A stretch of DNA of 64,000 nt from an uncultured Gammaproteobacteria bacterium (GTDB lineage: Bacteria; Pseudomonadota; Gammaproteobacteria; Eutrophobiales; Eutrophobiaceae). The stretch covers positions 774,573 to 838,572 of the forward strand of contig CALSOP010000002.1 in assembly GCA_943788005.1 (NCBI GenBank). The letters run 5' to 3'. Positions 25,545 through 33,875 of this stretch are shown piece after piece. Every line of letters begins with the position of its first letter. Position 1 is the first letter of the stretch. Both the position numbers and the translations under genes were made by a program. Below the pieces are notes generated by a model. The model was not told the origin of the DNA. It ran no database searches and worked only from the letters and a program-made list of their open reading frames with translations.

Positions 25545-27611
25545 ATGGATACGAGTAATTTAAAACAACCTGAGCTTTATATAAATCGCGAGTTGAGTCT
25601 TCTGGAATTCAACCGACGTGTATTTGAGCAAGCCAAGGATGAGAATAATCCATTACTTGAACGCTTACGCTTTCTTTGTATTGCCAGCACCAATCTGGAT
25701 GAATTTTTTGAAATTCGCGTCTCTGGTCTAAACCAGCAGGTCAAGTATGGATCAGTACAAACAGGTGAAGATAACCTGACGCCGATTGAAGTCTTGAAAA
25801 AGATTAGTGAAGTAGCCCATGAGCTCGTAGACGAACAATATAAAATTCTCAATGAAGTGCTTATTCCAGAGTTGACCAAAGAAAAGATTCGCATTCTGCG
25901 CCGCGCTCAATGGAAACCAAAATTATCGCGATGGGTGAAGCGTTATTTTAATCGAGAGCTGATACCCATATTAAGCCCTATAGGCTTGGATCCTTCGCAT
26001 CCATTTCCGCGTGTATTAAATAAAAATTTGTATTTTATCGTAACGCTTGAAGGTAAAGATGCCTTCGGTCGTGAAGGTGGTTATGCAATAGTACAGGCGC
26101 CAAGATCGCTACCACGCGTCATTGAAGTTCCTAAAGAACATTCAACCAGAACACACGATTTTATTTTATTATCGTCAGTGTTGCATGCTCATGTTGGTGA
26201 ATTATTTCCAGGCATGAAGGTAAAAGGTTGTTTTCAATTCCGTGTTACACGTAATAGCGATCTATTTGTCGATGATGAGGAGATTGATGATCTTTTGCGC
26301 GCTTTGGAAGGCGAGTTACCCTCGCGGCGTTATAATGATGCTGTTCGTCTGGAGGTTGCAGATAATTGTCCGGAAGAGATCATCCATTTTCTGCTTGATC
26401 AATTTAAATTAACTGAAGATGCGCTTTATAAAGTTAATGGCCCGGTTAATCTAAATCGATTACTACAGCTTCATGATTTGGTTGACCGTCCTGATTCAGT
26501 CTACCCGGGTTTCACGCCAGATATACCGCCACGTCTTTTAAAGACGAACAATATTTTTGACACCTTACACAATGGCGATATTCTGCTCTTACATCCATTC
26601 CAGTCTTTTGCTCCGGTGATCGATTTTCTAAGGCAAGCTGCAAATGACCCTGCAGTTTTATCGATAAAACAAACTTTGTATCGAACTGGTGGTGACTCGG
26701 CTATCGTATCAGCATTAAAAGATGCCGCACGCGCAGGAAAAGAAGTTACGGTTGTCATTGAATTACGTGCACGCTTCGATGAGGAGGCCAATATTGAACT
26801 GGCGAATGATCTTCAGGAATCAGGCGCACATGTTGTTTATGGTGTTGTTGGTTATAAGACCCATGCCAAAATGATAATGGTTGTCCGTAGAGAAGGACGT
26901 TCGCTGCGTCGTTATGTCCATCTGGGTACCGGAAATTACCATGCCCGAACTGCCAGATTATATACAGACTATGGTCTATTAACTGCAGATCAAGCCGTTG
27001 CTGAAGATGTTAACAAGCTTTTTCATCAGATGACCGGGCTGGGTCGAGCAACAAAATTAAAGAAGTTATTACAGTCACCATTCACCTTACATAAGGGGAT
27101 ACTGGATTTCATTAATCAGGAAATAGTGAATGCCAGGGCAGGCAAGGAGGCGCGAGTCATTGCTAAAATGAATGCGTTGGTAGATCCAGAGATTATTCGA
27201 GCCTTATATGAAGCTTCTATGGCAGGTGTAAAAGTTGATCTGATCATCCGTGGCATTTGTTGCTTACGACCCGGTATAAAAGGTATCTCTGACAATATTC
27301 AGGTACGTTCCATTATTGGTCGTTTTCTTGAGCATACACGTGTCTTTTATTTTCATAATGATGGCGATCCAGACCTTTATTGTTCCAGTGCTGACTGGAT
27401 GCCCAGAAATCTTTTTCATCGTGTAGAAGCATGTTTTCCTATAGAAGAAAAACGGCCTCGTGATCAAATTATTCAGCTAGGTTTATTGAATTACCTTTCA
27501 GATAATTCGCAAGCCTGGATATTACAAGCCGATGGCAGTTATCGACATGCAAAAACAGGTAATGCAAAACCGAGGTCAGCACAACAGGTGTTGCTGGATC
27601 AGTATTGCTAA
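25545..27611 (+). CDS. ppk: Polyphosphate kinase 1
   Basis: 688-residue enzyme that makes inorganic polyphosphate from ATP reversibly. N-terminal and head domains start at LYINRELSLLEFNRRVFEQA. The two C-terminal phospholipase-D-like domains hold the autophosphorylated histidine (about His440 in GYKTHAKMIMV) and the second catalytic histidine (about His597 in FLEHTRVFYFHNDGD). I choose the ATG at 25545, which has AGAAGG before it, over an in-frame ATG at 25512 with no Shine-Dalgarno. It converges on ppx with only 5 bp between stops, pairing synthesis and degradation. Confidence 0.96.
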   Translation: MDTSNLKQPELYINRELSLLEFNRRVFEQAKDENNPLLERLRFLCIASTNLDEFFEIRVSGLNQQVKYGSVQTGEDNLTPIEVLKKISEVAHELVDEQYKILNEVLIPELTKEKIRILRRAQWKPKLSRWVKRYFNRELIPILSPIGLDPSHPFPRVLNKNLYFIVTLEGKDAFGREGGYAIVQAPRSLPRVIEVPKEHSTRTHDFILLSSVLHAHVGELFPGMKVKGCFQFRVTRNSDLFVDDEEIDDLLRALEGELPSRRYNDAVRLEVADNCPEEIIHFLLDQFKLTEDALYKVNGPVNLNRLLQLHDLVDRPDSVYPGFTPDIPPRLLKTNNIFDTLHNGDILLLHPFQSFAPVIDFLRQAANDPAVLSIKQTLYRTGGDSAIVSALKDAARAGKEVTVVIELRARFDEEANIELANDLQESGAHVVYGVVGYKTHAKMIMVVRREGRSLRRYVHLGTGNYHARTARLYTDYGLLTADQAVAEDVNKLFHQMTGLGRATKLKKLLQSPFTLHKGILDFINQEIVNARAGKEARVIAKMNALVDPEIIRALYEASMAGVKVDLIIRGICCLRPGIKGISDNIQVRSIIGRFLEHTRVFYFHNDGDPDLYCSSADWMPRNLFHRVEACFPIEEKRPRDQIIQLGLLNYLSDNSQAWILQADGSYRHAKTGNAKPRSAQQVLLDQYC

Positions 27612-27616
27612 TGAAG

Positions 27617-29122
27617 TTAGTTAAAAATTAATTTGTAATCTGTTACAGAAAGATAATTCTTTTCTGTTTCAAGGTCTGCTTCAGTCAAGGGATGATCTAT
27701 AAGCCAGTTATCCTGAAAAATCAGCTCGATCTTTTCCCCTTTAATTTTGATATCAATTTCAGGTATCTTTATCGCGTTTCGACTTCGATTTAAAACTATC
27801 GCCAGACGTAAAATGATAACTGATTTTATCAATTTATTTTTAACATCATCCGTCACCTGATCAAACAAATCTAACGCAATTTTTCGGCGATGTAAGCGAA
27901 CAAGAATACTTAATAAAACTTGTTCCTGTCGTGAAAATCCGGGCATATCAGAATTACTTAAAAGATAAGCTCCGTGTTTGTGATATTGATTGTGTGCTAT
28001 TGCTAAACCGACCTCATGTAATCGCGCTGCCCAGCGAATCATTTTTAAATCTTCCCTTTTCTCTAATTGCCATTCGGCCTTGGCTTTTTTGAACAAATGC
28101 TTGGTTATCTTTTCAACACGCTCGGCGTGTTCAATATCAACGCTATATCGAGCCATCAATCGACTTACGGTTTTATCACGAACATCACTATCATGCTGGC
28201 GGCCAATCTGGTCGTACAACAAGCCTTCTCGCAATGCACCATCCGAATATTCCATGGATTTAATTTCCAGTGCTTCAAATACAGCGGACAGCACAACGAC
28301 ACCACCAACAAAAACAGGCTTGCGATTATCAGGAAGAGCTTCGAAATCAATTTTATTGATATGTCCAAAAGAAATAAGCGCCTTTCTTAATTCAGATAAA
28401 GATTCAGGGCATATGACAGAGTCATTCCAACCCTTGGCAGTAATGACATCAAGTATTGATCGGATGGTCCCAGAGGTGCCTATGGACTTGTCCCAACCAT
28501 AGTGATGATAGATGCCTTGTACATTTTCCAGTTCTTGTAGAGCGGCAATATGGGCTTTACGTAAACGCTTGGTAGTTATCTCGCCATCATTAAAAAAACG
28601 TTGGCTGATATTAACGCAGCCCATGAACAAACTTTCAGTGATATCGGCATCAAAGCCTTTGCCAATGATAAGTTCAGTGCTACCACCACCAATATCTACG
28701 ACCAAACGTTTATCTGTGTCATTGAATATTGTATTTGCCACGCCAACATAAACCAAACGTGCTTCCTCACGGCCGGAGATTATCTCTATCTTGTGCCCTA
28801 ACGCGGCATTTGCTTGAGATAGAAATTCAACTCCATTTCTGGCCTGACGTAGGGTGTTGGTACCTACGGCACGAATATTGGAGCTTGGGATGGTTTTTAT
28901 ACGCTGGCCAAATTTTTCCAGGCATTGTAGTGCCGTTTCCATTGCTTCATCAGTCAATCGATTGTTTGCATCAAGTCCACCCGCTAGCCGAACCATTTCT
29001 TTTATACGATCAACAACCAATGCTCGGCCATCAACAATATTGGCAACAATCATATGAAAACTATTTGATCCAAGATCAACAGCGGCGTAAGTTTCGTTAG
29101 TGTCGGACAAGAGCAGGTTCAA
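27617..29122 (-). CDS. ppx: Exopolyphosphatase / pppGpp pyrophosphatase
   Basis: 501-residue Ppx/GppA enzyme that removes terminal phosphate from polyphosphate or pppGpp. Actin-like ATPase fold with phosphate loops AAVDLGSNSFHMIVA near the N-terminus and LVVDIGGGSTELIIG at about 140-155. The C-terminal HD-like helical domain (about 310-500, AARLHEVGLAIAHNQYHKHGAYLL) is the one that binds polyphosphate in E. coli Ppx. Full length and domains favour Ppx over short GppA-only forms. It lies tail to tail with ppk, and the sixA gene is divergent 107 bp away. Confidence 0.95.
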   Translation of the reverse strand: MNLLLSDTNETYAAVDLGSNSFHMIVANIVDGRALVVDRIKEMVRLAGGLDANNRLTDEAMETALQCLEKFGQRIKTIPSSNIRAVGTNTLRQARNGVEFLSQANAALGHKIEIISGREEARLVYVGVANTIFNDTDKRLVVDIGGGSTELIIGKGFDADITESLFMGCVNISQRFFNDGEITTKRLRKAHIAALQELENVQGIYHHYGWDKSIGTSGTIRSILDVITAKGWNDSVICPESLSELRKALISFGHINKIDFEALPDNRKPVFVGGVVVLSAVFEALEIKSMEYSDGALREGLLYDQIGRQHDSDVRDKTVSRLMARYSVDIEHAERVEKITKHLFKKAKAEWQLEKREDLKMIRWAARLHEVGLAIAHNQYHKHGAYLLSNSDMPGFSRQEQVLLSILVRLHRRKIALDLFDQVTDDVKNKLIKSVIILRLAIVLNRSRNAIKIPEIDIKIKGEKIELIFQDNWLIDHPLTEADLETEKNYLSVTDYKLIFN

Positions 29123-29229
29123 CTGTGAAATATTTAGTGAGCAATGATTATCTTGACCGTTTGATAAATAAGATAGAATTAAGATGAAAATGTAGCATAC
29201 TTTGATAATTATTTTTTGAGAATATTATT

Positions 29230-29742
29230 ATGAGTTTTTATTTATATCTCATGCGTCACGCGAAGTCAGACTGGTCTGGCCTTGGCACGTCTGATTATGA
29301 CAGACCTATCAATCATCGTGGCGAGAAAAATGCTAAACGAATTGGAGCATGGATGGCGGAAAACAATTTCTTGCCTGAGAAAATAGTCTCTTCTCCTGCA
29401 ATTCGAGCAAGACAAACAATTGAAATCGTCAGTGAACAATTCGGGCATTCCCAAGTGAAGATTGATCTTGACGAGGATCTTTACCTTGCCAGCCTCGGTA
29501 CCTTAATAGAAGCTGTGCAGCTTTATAAAAATGATGTAAGTAGCTTGATGCTGGTTGCCCATAATCCCGGCATGGACTATCTAGTAAATGATCTATTGAG
29601 TAGATCAATAAATACAATTTCAGGACATATCGTTATGACAACGGCAAATTTGGCGATTTTTGAATACAAGGACAGTCACTTTGATCCCGAGAAGGATAAA
29701 GGCAATCTAATAGAATTTGTACAACCAAAAAAATTAACTTAA
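29230..29742 (+). CDS. sixA: SixA-type phosphohistidine phosphatase
   Basis: 170-residue histidine phosphatase superfamily protein. The catalytic RHG-type motif is LMRHAKSDW (phospho-His10), with a second His in LVAHNPGMDY. SixA in E. coli dephosphorylates histidine-phosphotransfer proteins, notably the nitrogen-related PTS protein NPr and, disputedly, ArcB. Placement next to ppx and ppk is common in gammaproteobacteria and suggests co-selection with phosphate metabolism. It is convergent with the methyltransferase gene. Confidence 0.88.
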   Translation: MSFYLYLMRHAKSDWSGLGTSDYDRPINHRGEKNAKRIGAWMAENNFLPEKIVSSPAIRARQTIEIVSEQFGHSQVKIDLDEDLYLASLGTLIEAVQLYKNDVSSLMLVAHNPGMDYLVNDLLSRSINTISGHIVMTTANLAIFEYKDSHFDPEKDKGNLIEFVQPKKLT

Positions 29743-29776
29743 CTCTCTTGTTTGCCATGTTCGCACGAGTACAGGC

Positions 29777-30607
29777 TTACTTTTCAGCAACCAAATAAGC
29801 AATCCAGCCAGCGTCAGCTTCACCCTCGGTCTCAGGAACAAAGACACCGTTACCTTCGCCGTCTTCATCAGCTTGTTCCCAATAGATAGTTGGCTTAAAT
29901 CCAGCTACGGTTAGCATCTCGGTTATTTCTGGTAGTGTCCATACACGCCATTCATATTCAAAAGCCTTCAGCATTTTAGAGCCGTCTTTAAACTTAAAGT
30001 GAATATAATTTTTAGCAATACCTGTCACCGGGCTGTATTTATGTTGATCCCAGATATAAGTACAGTATTCATTTTTGGTTTTTTCTTTCATTTCCTGAAA
30101 GGCTTCATAGCCACCATACGCATCGAGAAAGAATATGCCGTCTTTTGCCAAGGAATTATAAATGTTCTTAAAATATTCAATGGTTAGTTGGCGTTCCTTT
30201 AATAACCAGTAGCTAAAATTCATGGCTAATACGATTTCGACTGGTTTGGTTTTTATCGTTAGTACATTATCGTTAACAACAGTAATACGCTTTGCCTGGT
30301 CCGGCGTTAATTTGGAGATCTTGTTCTTTTTCCCCCACTCTAATACCTCTTTATCAAGGTCGACACATATAGCAGTATTGGTCTTACGTCGTTTTATCCA
30401 TTCGCAGGAGGTATTCGTTGTGCCGCAAAAATCTTCTCTTAAGGTTTTAGCTTGGCGTTTTCGCAGCTTGGTAAACGTTGCATCAACAAAATCAATTTCA
30501 GACTCTACACATTGTACGGACTCTTCATAACAAATGTGTTTATCAGCCCTTTCAGCCATTGATTTTTTAGAATCTGGTTTTGTTTTCTTATTATTATTTG
30601 AAGCCAT
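29777..30607 (-). CDS. Class I SAM-dependent methyltransferase
   Basis: 276 residues with a Lys-rich N-terminus (NNNKKTKPDSKKS) and a Rossmann methyltransferase core. The SAM-binding stretch is split: LREDFCGTTNTSCEWIK replaces the usual glycine loop, CVDLDKEVLEWGKK is the acidic motif II, and ILAMNFSYWLLKER-like residues lie in motif IV. The FLDAYGGYEAF block recalls methyltransferase_25/DUF-type small-molecule enzymes. The substrate is unknown. It is monocistronic, convergent with sixA and divergent from djlA. Confidence 0.8.
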   Translation of the reverse strand: MASNNNKKTKPDSKKSMAERADKHICYEESVQCVESEIDFVDATFTKLRKRQAKTLREDFCGTTNTSCEWIKRRKTNTAICVDLDKEVLEWGKKNKISKLTPDQAKRITVVNDNVLTIKTKPVEIVLAMNFSYWLLKERQLTIEYFKNIYNSLAKDGIFFLDAYGGYEAFQEMKEKTKNEYCTYIWDQHKYSPVTGIAKNYIHFKFKDGSKMLKAFEYEWRVWTLPEITEMLTVAGFKPTIYWEQADEDGEGNGVFVPETEGEADAGWIAYLVAEK

Positions 30608-30728
30608 GTTGATTACCGTTAAGATAGAGTTAATACAAATTAATAGCGCTGCGATCGATAAAAAGCAGGATTATAACGAATAGTAGTAACATATATTACT
30701 TTTATTACAGATTGGTGAAATTGAACAT

Positions 30729-31517
30729 ATGAGTTGGTGGGGAAAAATACTCGGTGGCGCCTTTGGCATGATGCTAGGTGGTCCTATAGGAGCTGTTTTA
30801 GGCGCTGCAATGGGACACAACTTTGATAAAGGTTTGTCACAGCCTGGCAATCAAACGGGCTTTGGTCGTCAAGAACGTGCTCAAACCATGTTCTATACCG
30901 CGACATTTTCCGTCATGGGTCATGTCTGTAAAGCAGACGGGCAAGTTACTGACGACGAAATAGCATTAGCCAGACATGTCATGCAGCAGATGGACATGGA
31001 TGAGGCGCAAAGAAAAGCAGCCATTGGTTTGTTTAATGAAGGCAAGAAAGACTCTTTCCCATTAAACGATGTTATTAAACAATTTAAGCAAGAGATAGGT
31101 TTTCGGCCAAACTTGTTACGTATGTTTATCGAAGTGCAGATCATGGCGGCTTATGCCGATGGCGTTGTGGATCCAGCAGAACGTAAAGTCTTATTAAATA
31201 TTTGCCAATTACTTAATATCTCTCGTCATGAGTTCGAGCATCTTTGTGCCATGATTGGAGGTACTGGTAGTGGCTCATCAAAATCAGGGCGTAATGATGG
31301 AGCCCCATCGTTAAAACAGGCCTATTTAGTACTAGATATAGATAAATCAGCGAGTACCAGTGAGATAAAAAAAGCTTATCGACGCCTATTAAGCCAACAT
31401 CATCCGGACAAACTGGTTGCAAAAGGACTACCTGAAGAAATGATGAAGGTAGCAGCAGATCGTACACATGAGATTAGAAAGGCGTACGAAGTCATAAAAA
31501 AAGAAAAAGGTTTTTAA
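30729..31517 (+). CDS. djlA: Co-chaperone DjlA
   Basis: 262-residue membrane-anchored DnaJ-like protein that stimulates DnaK at the inner membrane. A glycine-rich N-terminal transmembrane anchor (about 5-30, GKILGGAFGMMLGGPIGAVLGAAMG) has the GXXXG-type pattern used for dimerisation. A TerB-like helical domain (about 55-175) follows, and a C-terminal J domain with the essential HPD in SQHHPDKL (about residues 195-262). Order and length match DjlA of other gammaproteobacteria. Confidence 0.95.
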   Translation: MSWWGKILGGAFGMMLGGPIGAVLGAAMGHNFDKGLSQPGNQTGFGRQERAQTMFYTATFSVMGHVCKADGQVTDDEIALARHVMQQMDMDEAQRKAAIGLFNEGKKDSFPLNDVIKQFKQEIGFRPNLLRMFIEVQIMAAYADGVVDPAERKVLLNICQLLNISRHEFEHLCAMIGGTGSGSSKSGRNDGAPSLKQAYLVLDIDKSASTSEIKKAYRRLLSQHHPDKLVAKGLPEEMMKVAADRTHEIRKAYEVIKKEKGF

Positions 31518-31552
31518 CAATACGCATCTATAAATAATGCAGGTAACTAATA

Positions 31553-31939
31553 GTGAGAAATAGTTTTCTTTTAATTTTCGCGATCATTCCGGGCATTAGC
31601 TATGCTTCAAGTGGTTGGGAAGGGCTTATAAGTATAGGCGCAATACGAATATTATTATTAATTTGGCCTATCATTTTGCCATTCTTTTTCTTACCAAAAA
31701 ATAATAAGCGATTTGCGCATTACCTTGTTCTTATAATTCTTGTCTATGGCATCCTTGGTTTAGCTAGCGCCCCATTTTCATTTTTGTTGCAGGCAGGCAG
31801 TTGGTTTAATAACTCCTTTTATGGTTGGGGATACGTATTAGCAACACAAGCTTTAGCATTTTGTTTGTCTGTTTACGCATTAAGGAAGCTTAGTGTGTTA
31901 TGCATAAAGACTGTAGATCAGCACTACACTAAACATTAA
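31553..31939 (+). CDS. Hypothetical inner-membrane protein (128 residues)
   Basis: GTG start with GCAGG a short way upstream, 35 bp after djlA. About three to four hydrophobic segments (1-20, 26-46, 57-80, 90-115) and few charges except at the ends (LRKLSVLCIKTVDQHYTKH). The first segment could be a signal peptide (FLLIFAIIPGISYASS). No recognisable family. Possibly cotranscribed with djlA. Confidence 0.6.
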   Translation: MRNSFLLIFAIIPGISYASSGWEGLISIGAIRILLLIWPIILPFFFLPKNNKRFAHYLVLIILVYGILGLASAPFSFLLQAGSWFNNSFYGWGYVLATQALAFCLSVYALRKLSVLCIKTVDQHYTKH

Positions 31940-31979
31940 TTTCTGATTTCAAAGCATGAACACTTATCTTGTTAATTGA

Positions 31980-32270
31980 ATGTGGTTTGCGGAGAAAAGA
32001 TTAGCCGTTGTATTCTGGGTTTATTTTGTCGAAGGATTAAGCTTCAATAGTTTAACTTTGTATTTAGTCGTTGTAGTCTCTATTGCTGCTCCATCAAGCT
32101 TTACAACGCCAATATTTATTTCTATGGTGATACTCGTAATTTTATATTACATATGGTCCACGATATCGGTATGGAAATGTGCGGCTAATGTAAGCTGGAA
32201 GCCGTGGGGATATATTGCTCGGTTCGTGGTGCTGACCCCCCTATACTATTTGAAACTTCTGCTCTACTAA
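31980..32270 (+). CDS. Hypothetical small membrane protein (96 residues)
   Basis: Two to three hydrophobic segments (about 8-34, 39-62, 78-95) with a Trp-rich middle (YYIWSTISVWKCAANVSWKPWGYIARF). This block is typical of small integral-membrane proteins that end in a second re-entrant helix. The ATG has no clear Shine-Dalgarno, so the start is uncertain. It follows the previous small membrane-protein gene by 40 bp and converges on trmH. Function unknown. Confidence 0.55.
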   Translation: MWFAEKRLAVVFWVYFVEGLSFNSLTLYLVVVVSIAAPSSFTTPIFISMVILVILYYIWSTISVWKCAANVSWKPWGYIARFVVLTPLYYLKLLLY

Positions 32271-32288
32271 TTAGCCCATATTAAGTGA

Positions 32289-32990
32289 TTATTGTGATGA
32301 ACAAGAACGTTGACGGATAGATTCTTCCTTATATTTCTCTAATAAACTACTACCTGTTGGCGTCGATTTACTTAGCCAGTCTATAAGTAGGTTCTCTTTT
32401 TCTTCTTGATTCAATTGCCAGTCTTGTTCGGTGTCTTTTATTTTGTTGGCTAAATAATAAAGGCAGATGCCAGCACTGACGGAAACGTTGTAGCTTTGTG
32501 TGAAGCCGTGTAATGGAATTTGTACTTTATAGTCGGCCTTGTCCTCAAGCTCTTGGCTTAAGCCTGTCTCTTCACAGCCAAAACATAGCGCCAGCTTCTT
32601 ATCTACGGGGAGTTCTTCTAAAGGAATGCAATCTTCGCTAAGTGTCATGGCGACGATTTTATAATCTTGTTGTTTCAAGTTTTCTAAACATACTTTGCGA
32701 CCGATGCTTTCAGAATAACAATCGAGATCGATCCATTTTGCAGCGCCTTTAACTACGTCTCGATTTATTTTGTGTTTATTTCGTTCTTGAATTGAGTGAA
32801 GACTTTGTATGCCGAGACATTCACTGGTGCGTATTATGGCGCTAGCGTTTTGCGGAAGATATATGTCATCAAGTACAACTGTTAGATAGCGAGTCCGTTG
32901 TTGTAGAATTTCTTTTAATAAAGCAACACGATCCTCATTTATTATATCCGTAAATTTCGCGATGATTTTAGATCGTTGCTTGGTGTTCAC
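32289..32990 (-). CDS. trmH: tRNA (guanosine-2'-O-) methyltransferase TrmH-like (SpoU family)
   Basis: 233-residue SPOUT methyltransferase. The three SpoU motifs are present: ASAIIRTSECLG (motif 1), LALCFGCEETGLSQEL (motif 2) and IPLHGFTQSYNVSVSAGICLYY (motif 3, the knot with SAM). Length and the C-terminal extension after motif 3 fit TrmH, which methylates G18 of many tRNAs, rather than the longer RlmB. The start is a GTG; no better start exists nearby. It is followed (upstream on the minus strand) by fxsA after 9 bp. Confidence 0.85.
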   Translation of the reverse strand: MNTKQRSKIIAKFTDIINEDRVALLKEILQQRTRYLTVVLDDIYLPQNASAIIRTSECLGIQSLHSIQERNKHKINRDVVKGAAKWIDLDCYSESIGRKVCLENLKQQDYKIVAMTLSEDCIPLEELPVDKKLALCFGCEETGLSQELEDKADYKVQIPLHGFTQSYNVSVSAGICLYYLANKIKDTEQDWQLNQEEKENLLIDWLSKSTPTGSSLLEKYKEESIRQRSCSSQ

Positions 32991-32999
32991 GCTACGAAC

Positions 33000-33449
33000 C
33001 TACTTTGAATCAGATTCCCAGTGTTCGCCTTCGATTATGTTGCCGTTATCAGTATTTGTTTGTCGGATATCAATTTGAGATTGAATGAAGCTGGCAAGGA
33101 AAGTTTGAGCGATTCGATGACGTAGTGCAGGAATTAACACCAAAAAGCCAAATACATCGGTAAAGAAACCGGGTGTTAAAAGTAACGCGCCAGCGACGAG
33201 CAGCATCAGACCTTCAATTAACTCCGTTGCAGGCAGGTTTCCCTGATCCATATTCATCTGAACCTTTGCGATTGTAGAAAGCCCCTGTTGGCGTAATAGC
33301 GCGGCACCAAGCGCAGCAGTTCCGATAACGAGTATGATGGTATAGGCCACGCCGAACACTTTGCCAATCTCGATTAATATCGCAATCTCGATGAGTGGTA
33401 TAACCAAGAACATGAAAAATAATATTTTAAACAAAAGGTGAAGCTCCAA
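33000..33449 (-). CDS. fxsA: FxsA family membrane protein
   Basis: 149-residue inner-membrane protein of the FxsA family, which in E. coli relieves phage T7 exclusion by F plasmid. The family core is visible: FLVIPLIEIAILIEIGKVFG, TAALGAALLRQQGLSTI, then the hairpin LLVAGALLLTPGFFTDVFGFLVLIPALR. A polar tail follows. The longest frame begins at a TTG at 33449. A start at the ATG encoding MFLVIPL (33413) fits other family members equally well. Confidence 0.88.
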   Translation of the reverse strand: MELHLLFKILFFMFLVIPLIEIAILIEIGKVFGVAYTIILVIGTAALGAALLRQQGLSTIAKVQMNMDQGNLPATELIEGLMLLVAGALLLTPGFFTDVFGFLVLIPALRHRIAQTFLASFIQSQIDIRQTNTDNGNIIEGEHWESDSK

Positions 33450-33542
33450 CGCTTAATTTGAATGGCTAATGTGGCATTATTATTGATGTATGGGCAGAAT
33501 ACTAATTTACAAGACTAAAACTGAATTGTATTACGTAATATC

Positions 33543-33875
33543 ATGACTAAAAAGACAGAACACCTATTGGTGCTGAGCACCTGTCCAGGCTCAATCACAG
33601 CGAAAAAAATCGCCCAGGATTTGGTCACTGAAAAACTCGCTGCCTGCGTGAATATTGTGCCTGGTGTGCAGTCTTTTTTTTCATGGGTGGGCAAAGTAGA
33701 CAAGGCAAATGAGCTCTTGCTTGTCATAAAAACGACGTCCAATGAATATGAAGCACTTGAAAAGCGGCTCAAAAAACTACACCCATACGAACTTCCGGAA
33801 ATTATTGCTGTCCCTATTCTCACAGGCTCAGCTGAATACCTGAACTGGATTAGCTCAACTACCGGAAAATCATGA
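33543..33875 (+). CDS. cutA: CutA-family divalent-cation tolerance protein
   Basis: 110-residue trimeric PII-like fold protein. Typical blocks are LSTCPGSITAKKIAQDLVTEKLAACVNIVPGVQSFFSWVGK and PYELPEIIAVPI. Its role in copper tolerance is debated. It starts the run cutA-dsbD-thioredoxin; cutA next to dsbD (dipZ) is a conserved pairing, as in E. coli. Its stop overlaps the dsbD start by 4 bp (ATGA). Confidence 0.93.
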   Translation: MTKKTEHLLVLSTCPGSITAKKIAQDLVTEKLAACVNIVPGVQSFFSWVGKVDKANELLLVIKTTSNEYEALEKRLKKLHPYELPEIIAVPILTGSAEYLNWISSTTGKS

